64,000 nucleotides of DNA from Polytrichum commune. Taxonomy: Eukaryota; Streptophyta; Polytrichopsida; Polytrichales; Polytrichaceae. A program made the position numbers and the translations under genes. Below the pieces are notes generated by a model. The model saw only the letters and a list, made by a program, of their open reading frames with translations. It was not told the DNA's origin and searched no databases. How positions within the stretch are numbered: position 1 is the first letter of the stretch; each line of letters begins with the position of its first letter. Below are positions 12,176 through 26,499 of the stretch, piece by piece. The DNA is taken from positions 37,480,440-37,544,439 of the forward strand of contig OX485807.1 of the NCBI GenBank assembly GCA_950295325.1, given 5' to 3'.

Positions 12176-12398
12176 TTGGGTAATGGAAGAACTGGGGAGA
12201 GTTGAGCTGCTTATGACGATCGCAAGTATTTTCTTTGTTTTTGAGTTTCATTGCAATTAAGTTTACTCTATTTTTGTTTAATGTTTTTTGCAATTGAGTT
12301 TGGTTTTTGAATTTAATTTAATTTGGTCTTTTGTTTTGATTGTATAGAGCTGAATCAAAGAGGTTGAGAATGCCGAGAGCCTCAATTGAGAAGTAGAA

Positions 12399-15300
12399 AT
12401 GGCAAACCGTAGTTACAAATTGTCTGCTTCAATAGCTCGGAAGTATGCACCATTAGTGAATCGAAGCCTCCCTCTACACGAGCAGACTCCAAAATCAGAT
12501 TTCCCATTACATCGTTCTCAAGGTTCTACGAATATAGATTTGTGGCTTGATGGATCTATCTACCCACATCATCCTACTTCACAAAAGCGTCCCAACTTTC
12601 GAACAGTGAGTGAGTTATTAGAATTTGTTGGAGACGGAAGAAATGGTTTGCTGGGATATGCATAAAGTTTGTGTTCCGTTGATTCGACAATTCAATTCAA
12701 ATTGAATGAAGTTTTACGAGAGAATATTGAATTGCGAGAGCAATTGCTTCGTAGTATGAGTGTTGCAGAAGATCGCTTCTATCAAGTCACAGCGAAAAGG
12801 CTTCGTGAGCGGCAAAACATGGAGCAACAGAATAAAACTACGTTGGAAGAGAATTATGCTCTCAAAATTGAGATTCGTAATCTCAAAGCTGATTTAGAAG
12901 GCACAAAAGATTTGTACGATAGTCAACTTACACTCCTTCCAGCTGAAAATGTCGAGCAAGATGAAGATCAACTTCAATTAGAAATTGATTTTTGGATAGA
13001 TTACAAGAGGTTACAGGAGAAGCATATGGAAAATATTAAGTCCATATCATCAAAGTTGAGGAGGACAAAAGCAACTTTGAAGCGGCGTGAATTAAGGATA
13101 CAAAAAATGGTGAAAACCCCGTACGGCTATAGATGTATTCCAAGACCACGGAGGGACTTACATACGTTAGCTCCAAAGGGTGGCCACTCAAAAAGAACTA
13201 TGAGGTTGGCGAGAAGCATTATACTACCTACTACAGCGAACGAAGTTCAATGTATAAACCGCGAAAGTGGAAGTCGACAACGTCTGTATGGAAGTAAGGA
13301 AATATAGTCAAAGATTGGGAAGGTTTTGGCATCCATGCTGTCAATTGAAGAGGTCAGTGCCATATGTAGTCAACGGAAAATGGCATTAGTTGGGATTGAA
13401 ATTGCAAACCAGTTAATGGAGAAGATTGGGGAGAATGTTCAGGCTCATCATATCGTAGAAACATGTGATCGGAATGGTATCACTCATAAAGGATGGGCAG
13501 CCGTACACAAACAATATAAAAGTGCAGTGAAGCTTGCGGGAAGAGGCCTTCGAGTCACATTACCAAACTCTCATCAAGTATCTTTGGTAAGACAGATCTT
13601 GAATCTAAAGCTCGATGAATATGTAGGAGAGTATTACTCAATTGAAGATACTTTGGAGATCCAACCACCTTCAAAATCAAAGAAAAAATAGCCCATCAAG
13701 GTCATCTTAAACGACAACAACACGTTGTTTGTAGATTTAGAACAAGTTCAGCAAACAATGGTCAAAATGTACGATATTACTCCAGAAGGTAACTTCTATT
13801 ACATTTTTAATTTCAAGCTTTATGACATTGCATTGCAGTATGGTATTTTCCAGATGTGTTGGTGTGAATCTCTAACAATATGTTTTGCTATTTTGGCAGA
13901 GGTTGATGGAAGGCCCTTAATTTTTGTGTTAAAGTTAGATGAAGCCGAAATTGTTCACGGAGTCAAAATGGAGAGGGTGTTGCTAACTTTGATGAACAGA
14001 GCTTTGGATAATCGAATACTTCCAAATAGTGATCGTTATTTTTCAGTGCAATCAGAGCGGGAAATCTGGCCAGTTGCATCTTTCCAAATCCCTCGAGAAA
14101 GCAATGAGATATTGAGTTGGGTATTCTCAAAGACAAAGATACAAGAGTTATTACAGGCTCAAGAAGATGGTCAATTATTGGAAGTTCTAGGTGTTGGTTC
14201 ATTCATTGTGGAATGGCATCTAAGTGCTGATCTGAAGACCATTAAATGCATGCACAGACTAAAGCTGGGAGCTAATAGTTTGCAAAGTTGCATTTACTGT
14301 AATCACAAGCGGGTAAAACCTATTGTTTCCATAGTTGCTCAAGCCACAGTTGTTGCTAAAAATAGAAAATTCACATGGGAAGGAGGACTTGTTTCTTTGG
14401 AGGTTGTGGCGAAACCTTTGACTGGGTCTGAAACAGATGGTCGTTGGAAACCAATTCTTCCAATCCCTCTCGACCGAGTACATATCTGTACTATGCATGC
14501 AATGAACAGGATCATCGAAAAATTAGTCCATATGCATTTTATGCATGTTTGGACAATTCGTGATCCCCAGTTGCAGAAGCAGGCTACATGTGAAATGGAG
14601 AAGATAGTATCCCTTACAGGAGCCCACGGCGGAAATGTTGTGATATTTAAAGATACAAATTTGTCAAAGAAAAGTAACAATGTTCCCAATAAACTTTCGT
14701 TCAGTGGGGCTCATGCTATGAAATTTTTTGCTCCTAAACCAGATGATACAAGTGAAAATCCTCGCCCATTGTATGTGGATTTAGTCAATGCGGAAAAGAA
14801 TTTTAATAACAACGAACAAGACAAGAGAGATCGCATGAAGGTATGGGCGGCATTAGATGCTTTACGTCCATACTTTAGTGGTCTTTGATTAGAAGAGGAA
14901 CAAACAGTGCAAGACTTCAAAGCAAAGATGGACGATTGGGCTCAACATTACATAAAATGCTTTGGAGAGTCAAATGTGATTCACTACATGGTAAGTACAA
15001 ACTATTTGAATCTTAGAAGTGTTTTACAATTTGTGTTTTCCTGTCAGACTTGAAAGTACTAATACTGTCATTATGTATTGCAACACATTATTGCCAGACA
15101 TGCAATATACTTCATTGAGCGATATGGATCCCTGGCAGTGTGGAGCTGCCAGGGAATGGAACATTCCCATCACATGGCCAAGACGTGTTACCAACGACAC
15201 ACCCAACATGGAGGTGGGAAGAATAAAAAAAGTGCACTTGTACAAACATATCAACATTGGTATCGTATCATTGCACACATGTTTCGAAATAAGGAGTTTG

Positions 15301-15491
15301 CTTTGAATGCATCTAACTTAGCAGCAAATACAGACATCTTGGAGAAAATTGCACAAAGACGGGAGGCCTCGGTACAATCTAATGCAGCTGCTCACACTGC
15401 ACTATGGCGGGACAAACGTATTCGCAAAGGCAGCAGGTGGGTTTCTAACAAGGATGATGTTGTGCACTGTACAAGTGAGTCTAACGTGTAG
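12399..15491 (+). pseudogene. Broken ~960-codon gene of a putative DNA transposon (candidate DDE transposase)
   Basis: One reading frame continues from the ATG at 12399 to the stop at 15491 if two short introns are removed: 13789-13899 (GT...CAG, 111 bp) and 14991-15083 (donor GTAAGT; acceptor now AA instead of AG). Four in-frame stops break it, at 12663 (TAA), 13305 (TAG), 13689 (TAG) and 14886 (TGA). Each is one C-to-T change from a sense codon (CAA, CAG, CAG, CGA). The N-terminal third is a coiled-coil-like, charged segment (12.7-13.1 kb). The second half has LDEAE near 13938, CIYC at 14289-14300, DRVH at 14472-14483 followed by HAMNRIIEKL, and CQGMEHSHHMA with its Glu at 15159. An Asp, a zinc knuckle, Asp-x-x-His and a late Glu suggest an RNase H-fold DDE transposase, but I did not recognise a named family. 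Its end is 24 bp from the end of the convergent gene at 15516. Confidence 0.65.
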
Positions 15492-15515
15492 TTTTTCTTC
15501 TACTCAAACTAGATA

Positions 15516-16797
15516 TTAGTCTCTGGTAATTAGACGTAGCTTTTTTGGTGGTAAGACATTGGCTACTGTATAGTTTTTCTCATTTCTGAGATTGACCTTG
15601 AATACTGCATTGTCATCAACTATGGACATTCTAAAGTCTATGCATGACAATTGATTCAATTGCACTAGAATTTCCTGTCGAACAGCAGAGAAAGTCCATG
15701 CTAAACCTACCTCAAGGTCTTGTATCGAGTCCTCCACTTGACAATGTATGATGACTGAAACAACAGGCTCATACTCATCAAGTGCTTCCCAAGTTCCATT
15801 CGGCAACATCTTCCACCTATTGTAAACAAAGTTTGCGTAGAGAGTTGATCTACCGATGTGGTATCTAAATCCCAAAGACTGTTGATGTACAACTGTCTTT
15901 ATCACATCAGCTGCTTTGGTAATTTTTAAATCCCATCCTTTGTCCATCATAGATGCACAAAGATCATCATCGACGTCTTTGATTATCCACATTACTTTTG
16001 TCTTCTGTATGCGGTTTTCAGCTACATGAAAAATGTCAACGAAGACCCCTATTGGAAGAAACCATGATAGATGAGTGAGTTTACTACTTGTACCTGGTCT
16101 CATTGCATTCTGGAAGTCCAGCCGGAATTTTGCTCTAAAAGACTCTGTGGTCGACATATAAGGCAAAGGCCATTCCGGAGAGTCAAATTTGGGAAGTGGA
16201 ATAGGCTTAATTTTCCCATAAGACGAGGAAGATCGTGTTGGTATGTATTGGTGGTTGTAGAAGAATACACTATCTTCTAATAGGTCTTTGTGTGTTCTGT
16301 CACCTCGAGTGAGCTCTCCAATGTCAGCATGAATCACAACAATAACTCCCATAATTGATTTTGGGTCGATCCAATCGTAGCACTCGGAGGGGTACAAATC
16401 TGAAACCACAATGTCGAACTATTAAGTACCAAGATGAAAAGTAGTATTCAATCTTAAGCCAAAAACTTGAGCAGAGAGTAAGGCTTACAAACTTACAGTT
16501 ACATGCAGTTACATGTATGTGAGTTGGATGAAGGTCTAGATGACGAAACATATAGGCGTGTTGAACGTACATAGATGTAACAACCCCACCTCTTGTTTTG
16601 AAATCCACCACCTTCGTTTTGTAAGCACCTGCATTACTTATTGCATCATGCTTCATAGCATCTTTGGCGTGGCCTCCTGTCTTTCCCGGCATCAAATTGA
16701 CCCATGAATTTACTTCCACTTTTGTGGGTATATAATTCCCATGGCTATCTGTTGAATTGTAAAGAAGAACTGACTGTATATAACTGTTTGATTCCAT
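15516..16797 (-). CDS. Second, convergent gene of the two-gene element; ~394 codons, unknown function
   Basis: Two exons: 16797-16497 and 16399-15516. The intron at 16400-16496 (97 bp) has a GTAAGT donor and a TTTCAG acceptor, and phases agree. The joined frame is about 394 codons with no stop, unlike its partner. The first exon contains NLMPGKTGGHAKDAMKHD and FKTRGGVV. The second contains VIVVIHADIGEL, DSVFFYNHQYIP, LSWFLPIGVFVDIFH and a C-terminal block ending YTVANVLPPKKLRLI. I do not recognise the family; the last ~90 residues could be a small beta-grasp-like fold, which is a guess. Tail-to-tail packing with 24 bp between stops, two short introns in the partner and the absence of host-gene features suggest one mobile element carrying an accessory gene, comparable in layout to MuDR. 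It could instead be an unrelated host gene. Confidence 0.65.
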
Positions 16798-17030
16798 TGA
16801 TCAAGGGACTATCATGTTTGCACTATTTCAAAAGAGATTAAAAAAAGAGCAACTAAGCCTTCAAAAACACTGCAAAAACCCATAATACAACCCACTAAAA
16901 CCCTTAAATAAGAACAATAGCAGATGAAGTTGAAGCAGAAGCAGATGCTTGAAACAAACAATAAACCGAACAAAAGCGAAGAACCCTAAACGAACAAAAG
17001 TGAAGAAGAAGAACGAGAACGAAGCTTTAG

Positions 17031-17038
17031 TTTGGCGG
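17031..17038 (-). promoter_or_regulatory. TTTGGCGG motif upstream of the minus-strand gene
   Basis: The same octamer as at 12074 and 12168, about 235 bp upstream of the ATG at 16797. On this gene's coding strand it reads CCGCCAAA. It fits an E2F-type site; function is not shown. Confidence 0.3.
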
Positions 17039-17049
17039 GAGTTGAGGCG

Positions 17050-19894
<2,845 letters not shown>

Positions 19895-20018
19895 AGGAAT
19901 TTGAGCTCTTAGAGCTAAAAAAAATGTGGGAATTAGGTAGGGGCTTAGTGGAATTAGTGGGCTTGGTTAGGATAATTAGGTAGGGGGCTTGGTAGAATTA
20001 GGTATGTAGTTAGTGAAG

Positions 20019-20214
20019 CTACTGGGATTTGGAGATTGGGACCAGCTTAGGCTGTTGGGATTTGAAGATTGTGGCCAGCTTAGGTTGCTGGGATTTGGAG
20101 ACTGGACCAGCTTAGGCTGCTGGGATTTGGCAACTGTGGCCAGCTTAGGCTGCTGGGATTTGGAGATTGGGACCAGCTTAGGCTGCTAGGATTTGGAGAC
20201 TGTGGCCAACTTAG
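20019..20214. repeat. Minisatellite, ~33-bp unit, about six copies
   Basis: Repeats of CTGGGATTTGGAGA...CCAGCTTAGG begin near 20022, 20054, 20087, 20118, 20152 and 20186. Units alternate between GATTGGGACC and ACTGTGGCC versions, hinting at a two-unit higher-order period. No coding potential. Confidence 0.85.
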
Positions 20215-21054
20215 GAGTCGGGTATGGACCCTTGATGGGCCCGGTCGTGAACTCGATCGGATATGGCAAGGGCCAAGGTCCTAGGGCATTAGGGAAATTT
20301 AGTTTCACATAAATAAGGGGGTGGCATAAGGGAGTAAGTCTTAGTAGGGATTTGATTGTGGGGTTGTGAATTAGGTAGGAGGAAAGGGATAAACAGAGAA
20401 GAGCATTTTTCAATGCTTGTATTCTTATTATGGAATAAATTGGTTTGCAAGAATTGGTGGGAATTGAAATGGAGTTTTATGAAGTTGGTAAGAGGGAGCT
20501 ATGCGAACATGAATGTGATACCCATTCCCTCACCCGGACTAGGACGCTTAAGGGTGGGTGGTTTGGCCTCACACATGTGCCCATGCAACCAACCAACAAA
20601 AAATGAGGATTAGTCACGTACACGAGGTGAATAACAGCAGAACCCAATTGTTATCTATGTCACACAATCATACAACAATACATCTAGTGATTTTGCATTA
20701 CCACATACTCCGTAAGAGAGTATTTTACCTGTTCCTTTGCCATTGAAGTTTCTTGTGGGGCCAGATTGAAGCACTTAGCTTGAATCATCCACTAGTTAAC
20801 CTCCTCTACCCTAATCACAGAGTTTACCAAAGATAAACGCCTAGTGCAGTTTAACCTTTGAGTGAAAGGGTACTTTCTCAAGCCCTTGCTCTTATTATAC
20901 GATTAGGTTTTCAATATTGTCCGTAGATGTAATGATCAGAATCTAAGGCGGACAATAGTTAGGTAGAGCTCTTTTAAACCCTAGGGTACTTACCCTTCAA
21001 AGATTATATTTACAAAGCTCAGTATTTATTGTATGGCAAGGTAAAAACAGAGTA

Positions 21055-21398
21055 GAGAGAGAGAGAGAGAGGACACTTCACTTCGATCATAGTTGCAAGG
21101 TTGTATGTGTTTTGCGTATTGGTATAGAGAGGTTTGGCATTAAGACTGTCCTACACATGTGACCAAGGGTCGTGAGAAAAAATAAATTAGGATTTATTGT
21201 TTTCATGGTCAACGGTTTGAGACCATGACTAAGAGAAATCCACAAACCTTTTTTAAAAGCCTTGGTCATAGAACATAGCATGTAAAGCAAATTTTGACTG
21301 GGACATAGTGGTTCTAATGAGAATAAAAAGAAACCATACTAAAAAGGACTATGCTAAAATCATTATATGTACGTGCGTATGTATGTATGTATGTATGT
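21055..21398. repeat. Microsatellites (GA)n and (GTAT)n
   Basis: (GA)n at 21055-21072 and (GTAT)n at about 21377-21398. The DNA between them is AT-rich with no gene recognised. Confidence 0.85.
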
Positions 21399-21850
21399 AC
21401 GTGTAATATAGCTTACTAACAACATATTTTTATGACATGGTCACCTTATTCTTTGTTGAGACAACTTATTTTATACCTTTGCTACAAATGATTAGTGAGC
21501 ACCAAACCTTCCCTATTTATGGAATGTAAGATTTCATGTCACTTTCTCATCTACTTTATGACATGCTCACCCATGGTCACTTATGTTTATGATGACCTTG
21601 TGTAAAACAAAGTGGGACCACCACTCATTTCTCAACCAATCAACCACTCAAAGGCTTTAAACATTTATGGTCATTAGTTACTAGTGTAAACATGGCCTTG
21701 GACTTTGACGAGCAATGTCAAATGTCTCAATATCTAAAGACTCACATAAATCAACCCATTCATATAGCTAGTCTTCCCCGCTACATTCCCCTACTGGAAT
21801 TCACGAACCAACTTGATAGAATAAGATCTCCTCATCTAAACCACATTCCC

Positions 21851-23671
21851 GGGGGGGGGGACACTCATAGTAAGTTTCTAGAGACACTTGCGACAACCAC
21901 TTATTTTCAAGGGGGGGGGGGGTATTATCTTTAAGAATTAGAATATTAGGAGTCCTTAAAGTAGAAAATTTCTATTGAGCTTAAAATTTTAATCCCTATC
22001 GGTAATTAGAAACCTAGAATGCATTCAATATTAAATACCTTATTTTTCTTATAATTTTTTTGATAGCCTTTAATATCTAGCCAAAGGGGGGGGGGTGCAT
22101 TGTGAATTGGCATTTCAACAATGGGATTGCATTGTTGTGGTATGACAAGAAGAAACCACAATAGAATTTAATTACACCAACAAGATTGTAATGGAGATTG
22201 CAAGTAGGGTGCAATCTTAAAATTTAGTGTGTTCAGATACACAATTGTCCAACATTTGCAGGATAGCAAGAGTTCGTACAACATTTGCAAAAGAATTTCA
22301 AACATCAAATATTGTCTCAAATATACCCCTTCGTGTCAACGTTTGAACACAATGGAGTTTAAAGTATCCTTAATTAAGAGAAACCTTCATGAAATAAAAT
22401 TGAAGCCTCTATCTTCTTTGATGAAGCAAAATGTGGTCCCTTACACATGTTATATCGCATGGTATATATTTTTATATAGAATTCGCCCCCCTATTTTATA
22501 TAGAATTCTTCAAAATTTTACCTCAAATATATATTAAATATCCTATATTTTATCGCACGTCGTTTCTAAAATACCGCTAGTGCCCCCCCCCCCCCGGGGA
22601 CCATGTTAGTTGTCACAAACCAAGTAAAGGAACCACGAAGCTATTGACCTTGTGAACAACCAGAGAAGAAACGCTGACCCCTGGTAGGATCAGCATGATT
22701 GAAATGCCCGTTCGACCCACCCTTGATATTATGTCCACTGTGAACAACCATATATGATCAATCACATCAACCTTTAATTTCCTAGAGCACATTGTGGTTT
22801 TCTAGATCATCTAAAAAAGTAAGTTTTCTAGAGCTCAATCTTTATTGTACCTAAAAGAAAAGTTGTTGTTAATGATTTTAAGATCACATCAATACAATAC
22901 CAATATTTAATCATTTTCACGATTTCTTTATACTCGACTTGAACTCAATAAACTTCAAGAACTTGTGACAAATATATGCAATAGGAACATAGTCCAAACT
23001 TTCAAATGGGAGTCCATAGAAAATTGATAGTTTTCATTCAAATTAGCAGTATGTTACTATATATAGCAGTCCACCAACAAAGGGGAATTCTATTTCATTC
23101 TCAACTCTAAAAAGTCTTAGTGAACAACTGTCTTTTCATATTGGAATAGGATCATCGCCATTGACAAGAAAAAATCACGAGGAACATAATGATATCCATT
23201 GTGACCTTCCTTGCCAACCTCACCAAAGTCTCATCAAAGCCTTCAATTGGGTGCCCATATGTCAGATTTGCCTCCATGTCCGGACCATACTCTCCACCTT
23301 GTCCAAATGCATTTCTTCCTCGACCTTTAGTATATGTGAACAAAGTATCTTGGGTTTTGCATATAAGCTTGCGGTTGTGATCAATATGAAGCGCCCCTTA
23401 TTCACAACAACTCCAAAAGTTGGCATTGTCCCTCTCTATATATATCATGGACCCTGGGCTGAGTAATGTTACCATGTTTCCCTTGTACCAAAATTAAGAT
23501 GGAAGGCCCTTATCCAATTATTTTTCTTATGAAGACACATGCATTTGAGTGGTACGTGGTACTTTATGGCTCCACAAACTGATAACAAACACACATTTGT
23601 TTAAAACAAAAGCTTGCATGCTTAGAATACAATAACCATTCTAGACTCAACATAATTGGGGGGGGGGGGGG
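21851..23671. repeat. Cluster of five homopolymeric G/C runs of 10-14 bases
   Basis: G runs at 21851-21860, 21911-21922, 22086-22095 and 23658-23671 and a C run at 22583-22595, in otherwise AT-rich DNA. Two more lie at 34229-34239 and 48794-48806. Several sit at edges of repeats: the run ending at 23671 abuts a SINE-like copy, and the one at 34229 abuts an R1 arm. No gene is visible in 20.2-23.8 kb. Confidence 0.8.
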
Positions 23672-23812
23672 AGAAGAAGAAGAAGAACTCCGGTCTCCAG
23701 AGGAGGCCAAAGTGAATAGAGTGTTTGTTCATAGAGCATCCTTGGCCACACCCTAGGGCAATGGCATTAGATGTACAACTACTTCACCCTTTGCAGGGAG
23801 TAGACACTATAT
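23672..23812 (-). mobile_element. SINE-like retroposon copy, (TTC)n tail
   Basis: Contains AACTCCGGTCTCCAGAGGAG near its left end, GTGAATAGAGTGT in the middle and GCAGGGAGTAGACACTATAT at its right end, as in the copy at 58372-58611 but about 100 bp shorter. The AGAAGAAG run at the left corresponds to a TTC tail on the minus strand, which fixes the orientation. No clear target duplication; the left side merges into a G run. Confidence 0.6.
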
Positions 23813-23856
23813 TAGTAACTAATAACCAATTAACCGGTTATTGGTAGCATGTGAAT

Positions 23857-23962
23857 TGTCGTATAAACTAAGATCGTTAAACACAACAGATCGAGTGTCG
23901 TCATCAACATCAATTAGCAAAATAAACATAGCAAACTAATATGCTAAACAACCACCTCTTCA
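23857..23962. repeat. 106-bp direct repeat A (outer copy)
   Basis: Begins TGTCG, ends CTTCA, and matches 24400-24505 at 104 of 106 positions. The two copies bracket the left terminal repeat of the retrotransposon (23966-24397). TG...CA borders and the size resemble a very short LTR, but no matching target duplication is seen. Confidence 0.85.
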
Positions 23963-23965
23963 AGA

Positions 23966-24397
23966 TGAGGGTTTCTCTCTCCAAGCTCAAGAAACTAAGA
24001 AGTCTCCTTACAAAGCTTAAGAAACTCTGAAATTCACACACAAGAGTCAAGCTATCTCTCACTCCACGAAGGGAGAATCCAAGAGTGCAAGTGATGTAGA
24101 AGGAATGCAAAGGCTTACTCATGATCTACTACACCATAGCCATAAGATAGCAACAACAAGCTCTCTCTCTCTCTCAAAACACACTCACAAGACTTGACTT
24201 GACAACAATGGCAAGTCAAGATGCCTTCCTCTCCACATAACCCCAATCCTATGTGGATTTCATCCATGGAGTGGATGAACAACTAACTAGGACTCCCAAT
24301 GGAGTCCATAATCCATCCAAACACACATGGACTCCTAATGGAGTCCATTTACTCCTAATTTGACGTGGTTTAGCCCCCGATGTCGCATCACGTGACA
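23966..24397 (-). repeat. Left (3') LTR-like direct repeat of the Ty3/Gypsy element
   Basis: 432 bp nearly identical to 32859-33292. I count three substitutions and a 2-bp difference in a CT run. On the element's strand it begins TGTCACGTGATGCGAC and ends AAACCCTCA, so it has TG...CA borders. It also contains two diverged copies of ACTCCNAATGGAGTCCAT, a short palindromic repeat. Confidence 0.8.
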
Positions 24398-24399
24398 GA

Positions 24400-24505
24400 T
24401 GTCGTGTAAACTAAGATCGTTAAACACAACAGATCGAGTGTCGTCATCAACATCAATTAGTAAAATAAACATAGCAAACTAATATGCTAAACAACCACCT
24501 CTTCA
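24400..24505. repeat. 106-bp direct repeat A (inner copy)
   Basis: Second copy of the repeat at 23857-23962. It lies directly between the polypurine tract at 24507-24519 and the terminal repeat at 23966-24397, where a normal element would have no extra sequence. Confidence 0.85.
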
Positions 24506-24506
24506 A

Positions 24507-24519
24507 GTGCCCCCTTTAG
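24507..24519 (-). promoter_or_regulatory. Polypurine tract-like sequence of the retrotransposon
   Basis: On the element's strand it reads CTAAAGGGGGCAC, followed within two bases by the TG of repeat A. A purine run here would prime plus-strand DNA synthesis immediately upstream of the 3' LTR. Confidence 0.5.
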
Positions 24520-24874
24520 CAGATAAGGAGCCCCTCCAATCGGCTAGGAACAAACACACTCATCGGTAGAGGTGTTGAACATGATGAAGTTGTTGCTACA
24601 TCTGTACATATCCAATTAGGTAGTGGTAATCTAAGGAATTAAATTCATGGTTGAGGAAGTAACCCAAGAACTGTAGGTTGGGTGCAATGTGAGCCCCATC
24701 CTTAATCGCCTTCAACAATTTATGTTGAATTCTTTGATAACTTTCCCAATGTGATTTTCAATCCCATAAAACTTCCGACCAACTAGATAAGAACTTCACC
24801 ACTAAGACATGTGGCAAACATCCACAAAGTCTCTAATCATGACCATTAACGGCCATGGAGTAGGAGGCTTTCCG

Positions 24875-26200
24875 ACAACGAGGACAAACCCAATTGCCAG
24901 AAGGAAAAGTCAAAAGGGAAGGTGTCAAACATGCCATGTGCCATCCACGTTGACAATGGTCGCACAATAACATCGTTGCAGCTCATTTCTTCTCTCCACA
25001 CACATAACAAGGCAGACCCTGTGGTACAACCGCCAACTCGGGATGCACAGAGCCGTCGATGGGAAGCTGACATGGAGCACAATTCTTTGAATGCTCACGA
25101 CATTCCCATCCATCCTTGCCTTCAAGCAATAATATACCACTTGGTAAAACATCTTTTACCCACAAAATTGTGCGCCCAGCCTTGACATCCAATGTCGTAG
25201 GCGCCTCCCGTTGCAAGTAAACATAATCCCCATTGGAAAATCTACGAACATGAGGTCGATAAGCTCCACTGCGGATCCGGGCATACCATAATGTATCACG
25301 ATGTTGAGTTATGTTTAAGTTCTCCATAACCATAGGCATGGCCTTTTGAAAGAATTCTGCTCGGTTATGAAGATATTGAGCCCAAACATCTGGATCATCC
25401 AAGTCTACCACAGGAGCCAATTTCTCTCACACAAAGCTAGGTAAAATTGGTTCCCGTCCATACAAGAGTTGGTAAGGACTATAGGATGCCAAAGATGCTT
25501 TCCTGCTGAAACGGTAACCCATTGCTATCCATGGTAACATTAAGTCCCAATCGCGATGGTTGCCATGAAACAACCCATACTTCCGCAAACCGCGTTTGAC
25601 AGTCTGAACAACTCGTTCAGCTAAGCCATCTGCCTCAGGGTGATCTCTGGAAGTTGTTCGATGATCAATCAAAGCCTTAGTAGACAAAGCCTCAAAAGAT
25701 CCAAGAAATTCTCTCCCTTAATATGTCAACACCTCTGCAGGTGCTCCAAACCGTGCCAAAACTCGATCAAGAAATGCCATAGCCGCCAATTCTGAGGAAT
25801 TTTGGGGAAGAGCCACGAGTTCAATCCACTTACTAAAATGCTCCACCATCACAAGTACATACTTTGCTCCACGTGGAGTGATAGTAAGTGATCCGGCAAA
25901 ATCCAAAGACCAACAATATCCCAAGCCCATAATAGGTAAAGGCTGAAGTTGAGGTGATAAAGTATTAAAACTTGACCTGACCCGGTCACATACTTCACAC
26001 CTAGAAATATAAGTGGCAACCTGTTGATACATCCCAGTCCACCAATATTGGTTGCGCAACATAGAGAGTGTCCTTCGCACTCCAAAATGTCCAAGGTCCT
26101 CGTGCACTTGCCGCACTAAAGAAGCTCTTTGACATGGCCTTGGAACGATGCGCCTCGTTCCGTTTGGCCACACACGAAATAACAAGCCGTTTGCCCAATG
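24875..26200 (-). pseudogene. Integrase with C-terminal PHD finger, broken
   Basis: Integrase of the Ty3/Gypsy pol. The zinc-binding HHCC module is present (His pair in VHEDLGHFG and CEVC, about 26.1-25.98 kb). The first catalytic Asp is in SLDFAG (about 25.9 kb). The second, normally the Asp of a TDQG-type motif, is now Tyr followed by a stop (25718). The Glu in GLAERVVQ is present. A further stop lies at 25427. The C terminus, at 25009-24875, has CYVC, CDHC, HMAC and CPRC in C4HC3 spacing, a PHD finger, interrupted by a TGA at 24983. No chromodomain was seen. A short readable stretch beyond the PHD (about 24.8-24.6 kb) suggests a longer C-terminal tail that has lost its frame. PHD fingers usually read histone H3 tails, so this one may guide integration; that is inference. 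Confidence 0.85.
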
Positions 26201-26499
26201 AAACCTTGTTATTCGATGGCTAACTCTATCTCGCTCCATAGCAGATAGTCCAAGAGGAAATATCCCTTGTTGAAGTTTGTGCAAGACCGCATGGTCTTCC
26301 CACACATCACTAACAACGACAGATTTATCAACCTCCTCATCTTGTTCTTCCACAAAGATCTCAGCAGCCAATCCCGACATCATTGTGAGATATGTGGCAC
26401 CATGCCAATCCGGCACTACCTCACGATCACAATCTCCATGCCACCTGGCTCCTGTTAAATCCTCATCTGAAGGACTTGGATTGCGAGACAATCCGTCTG

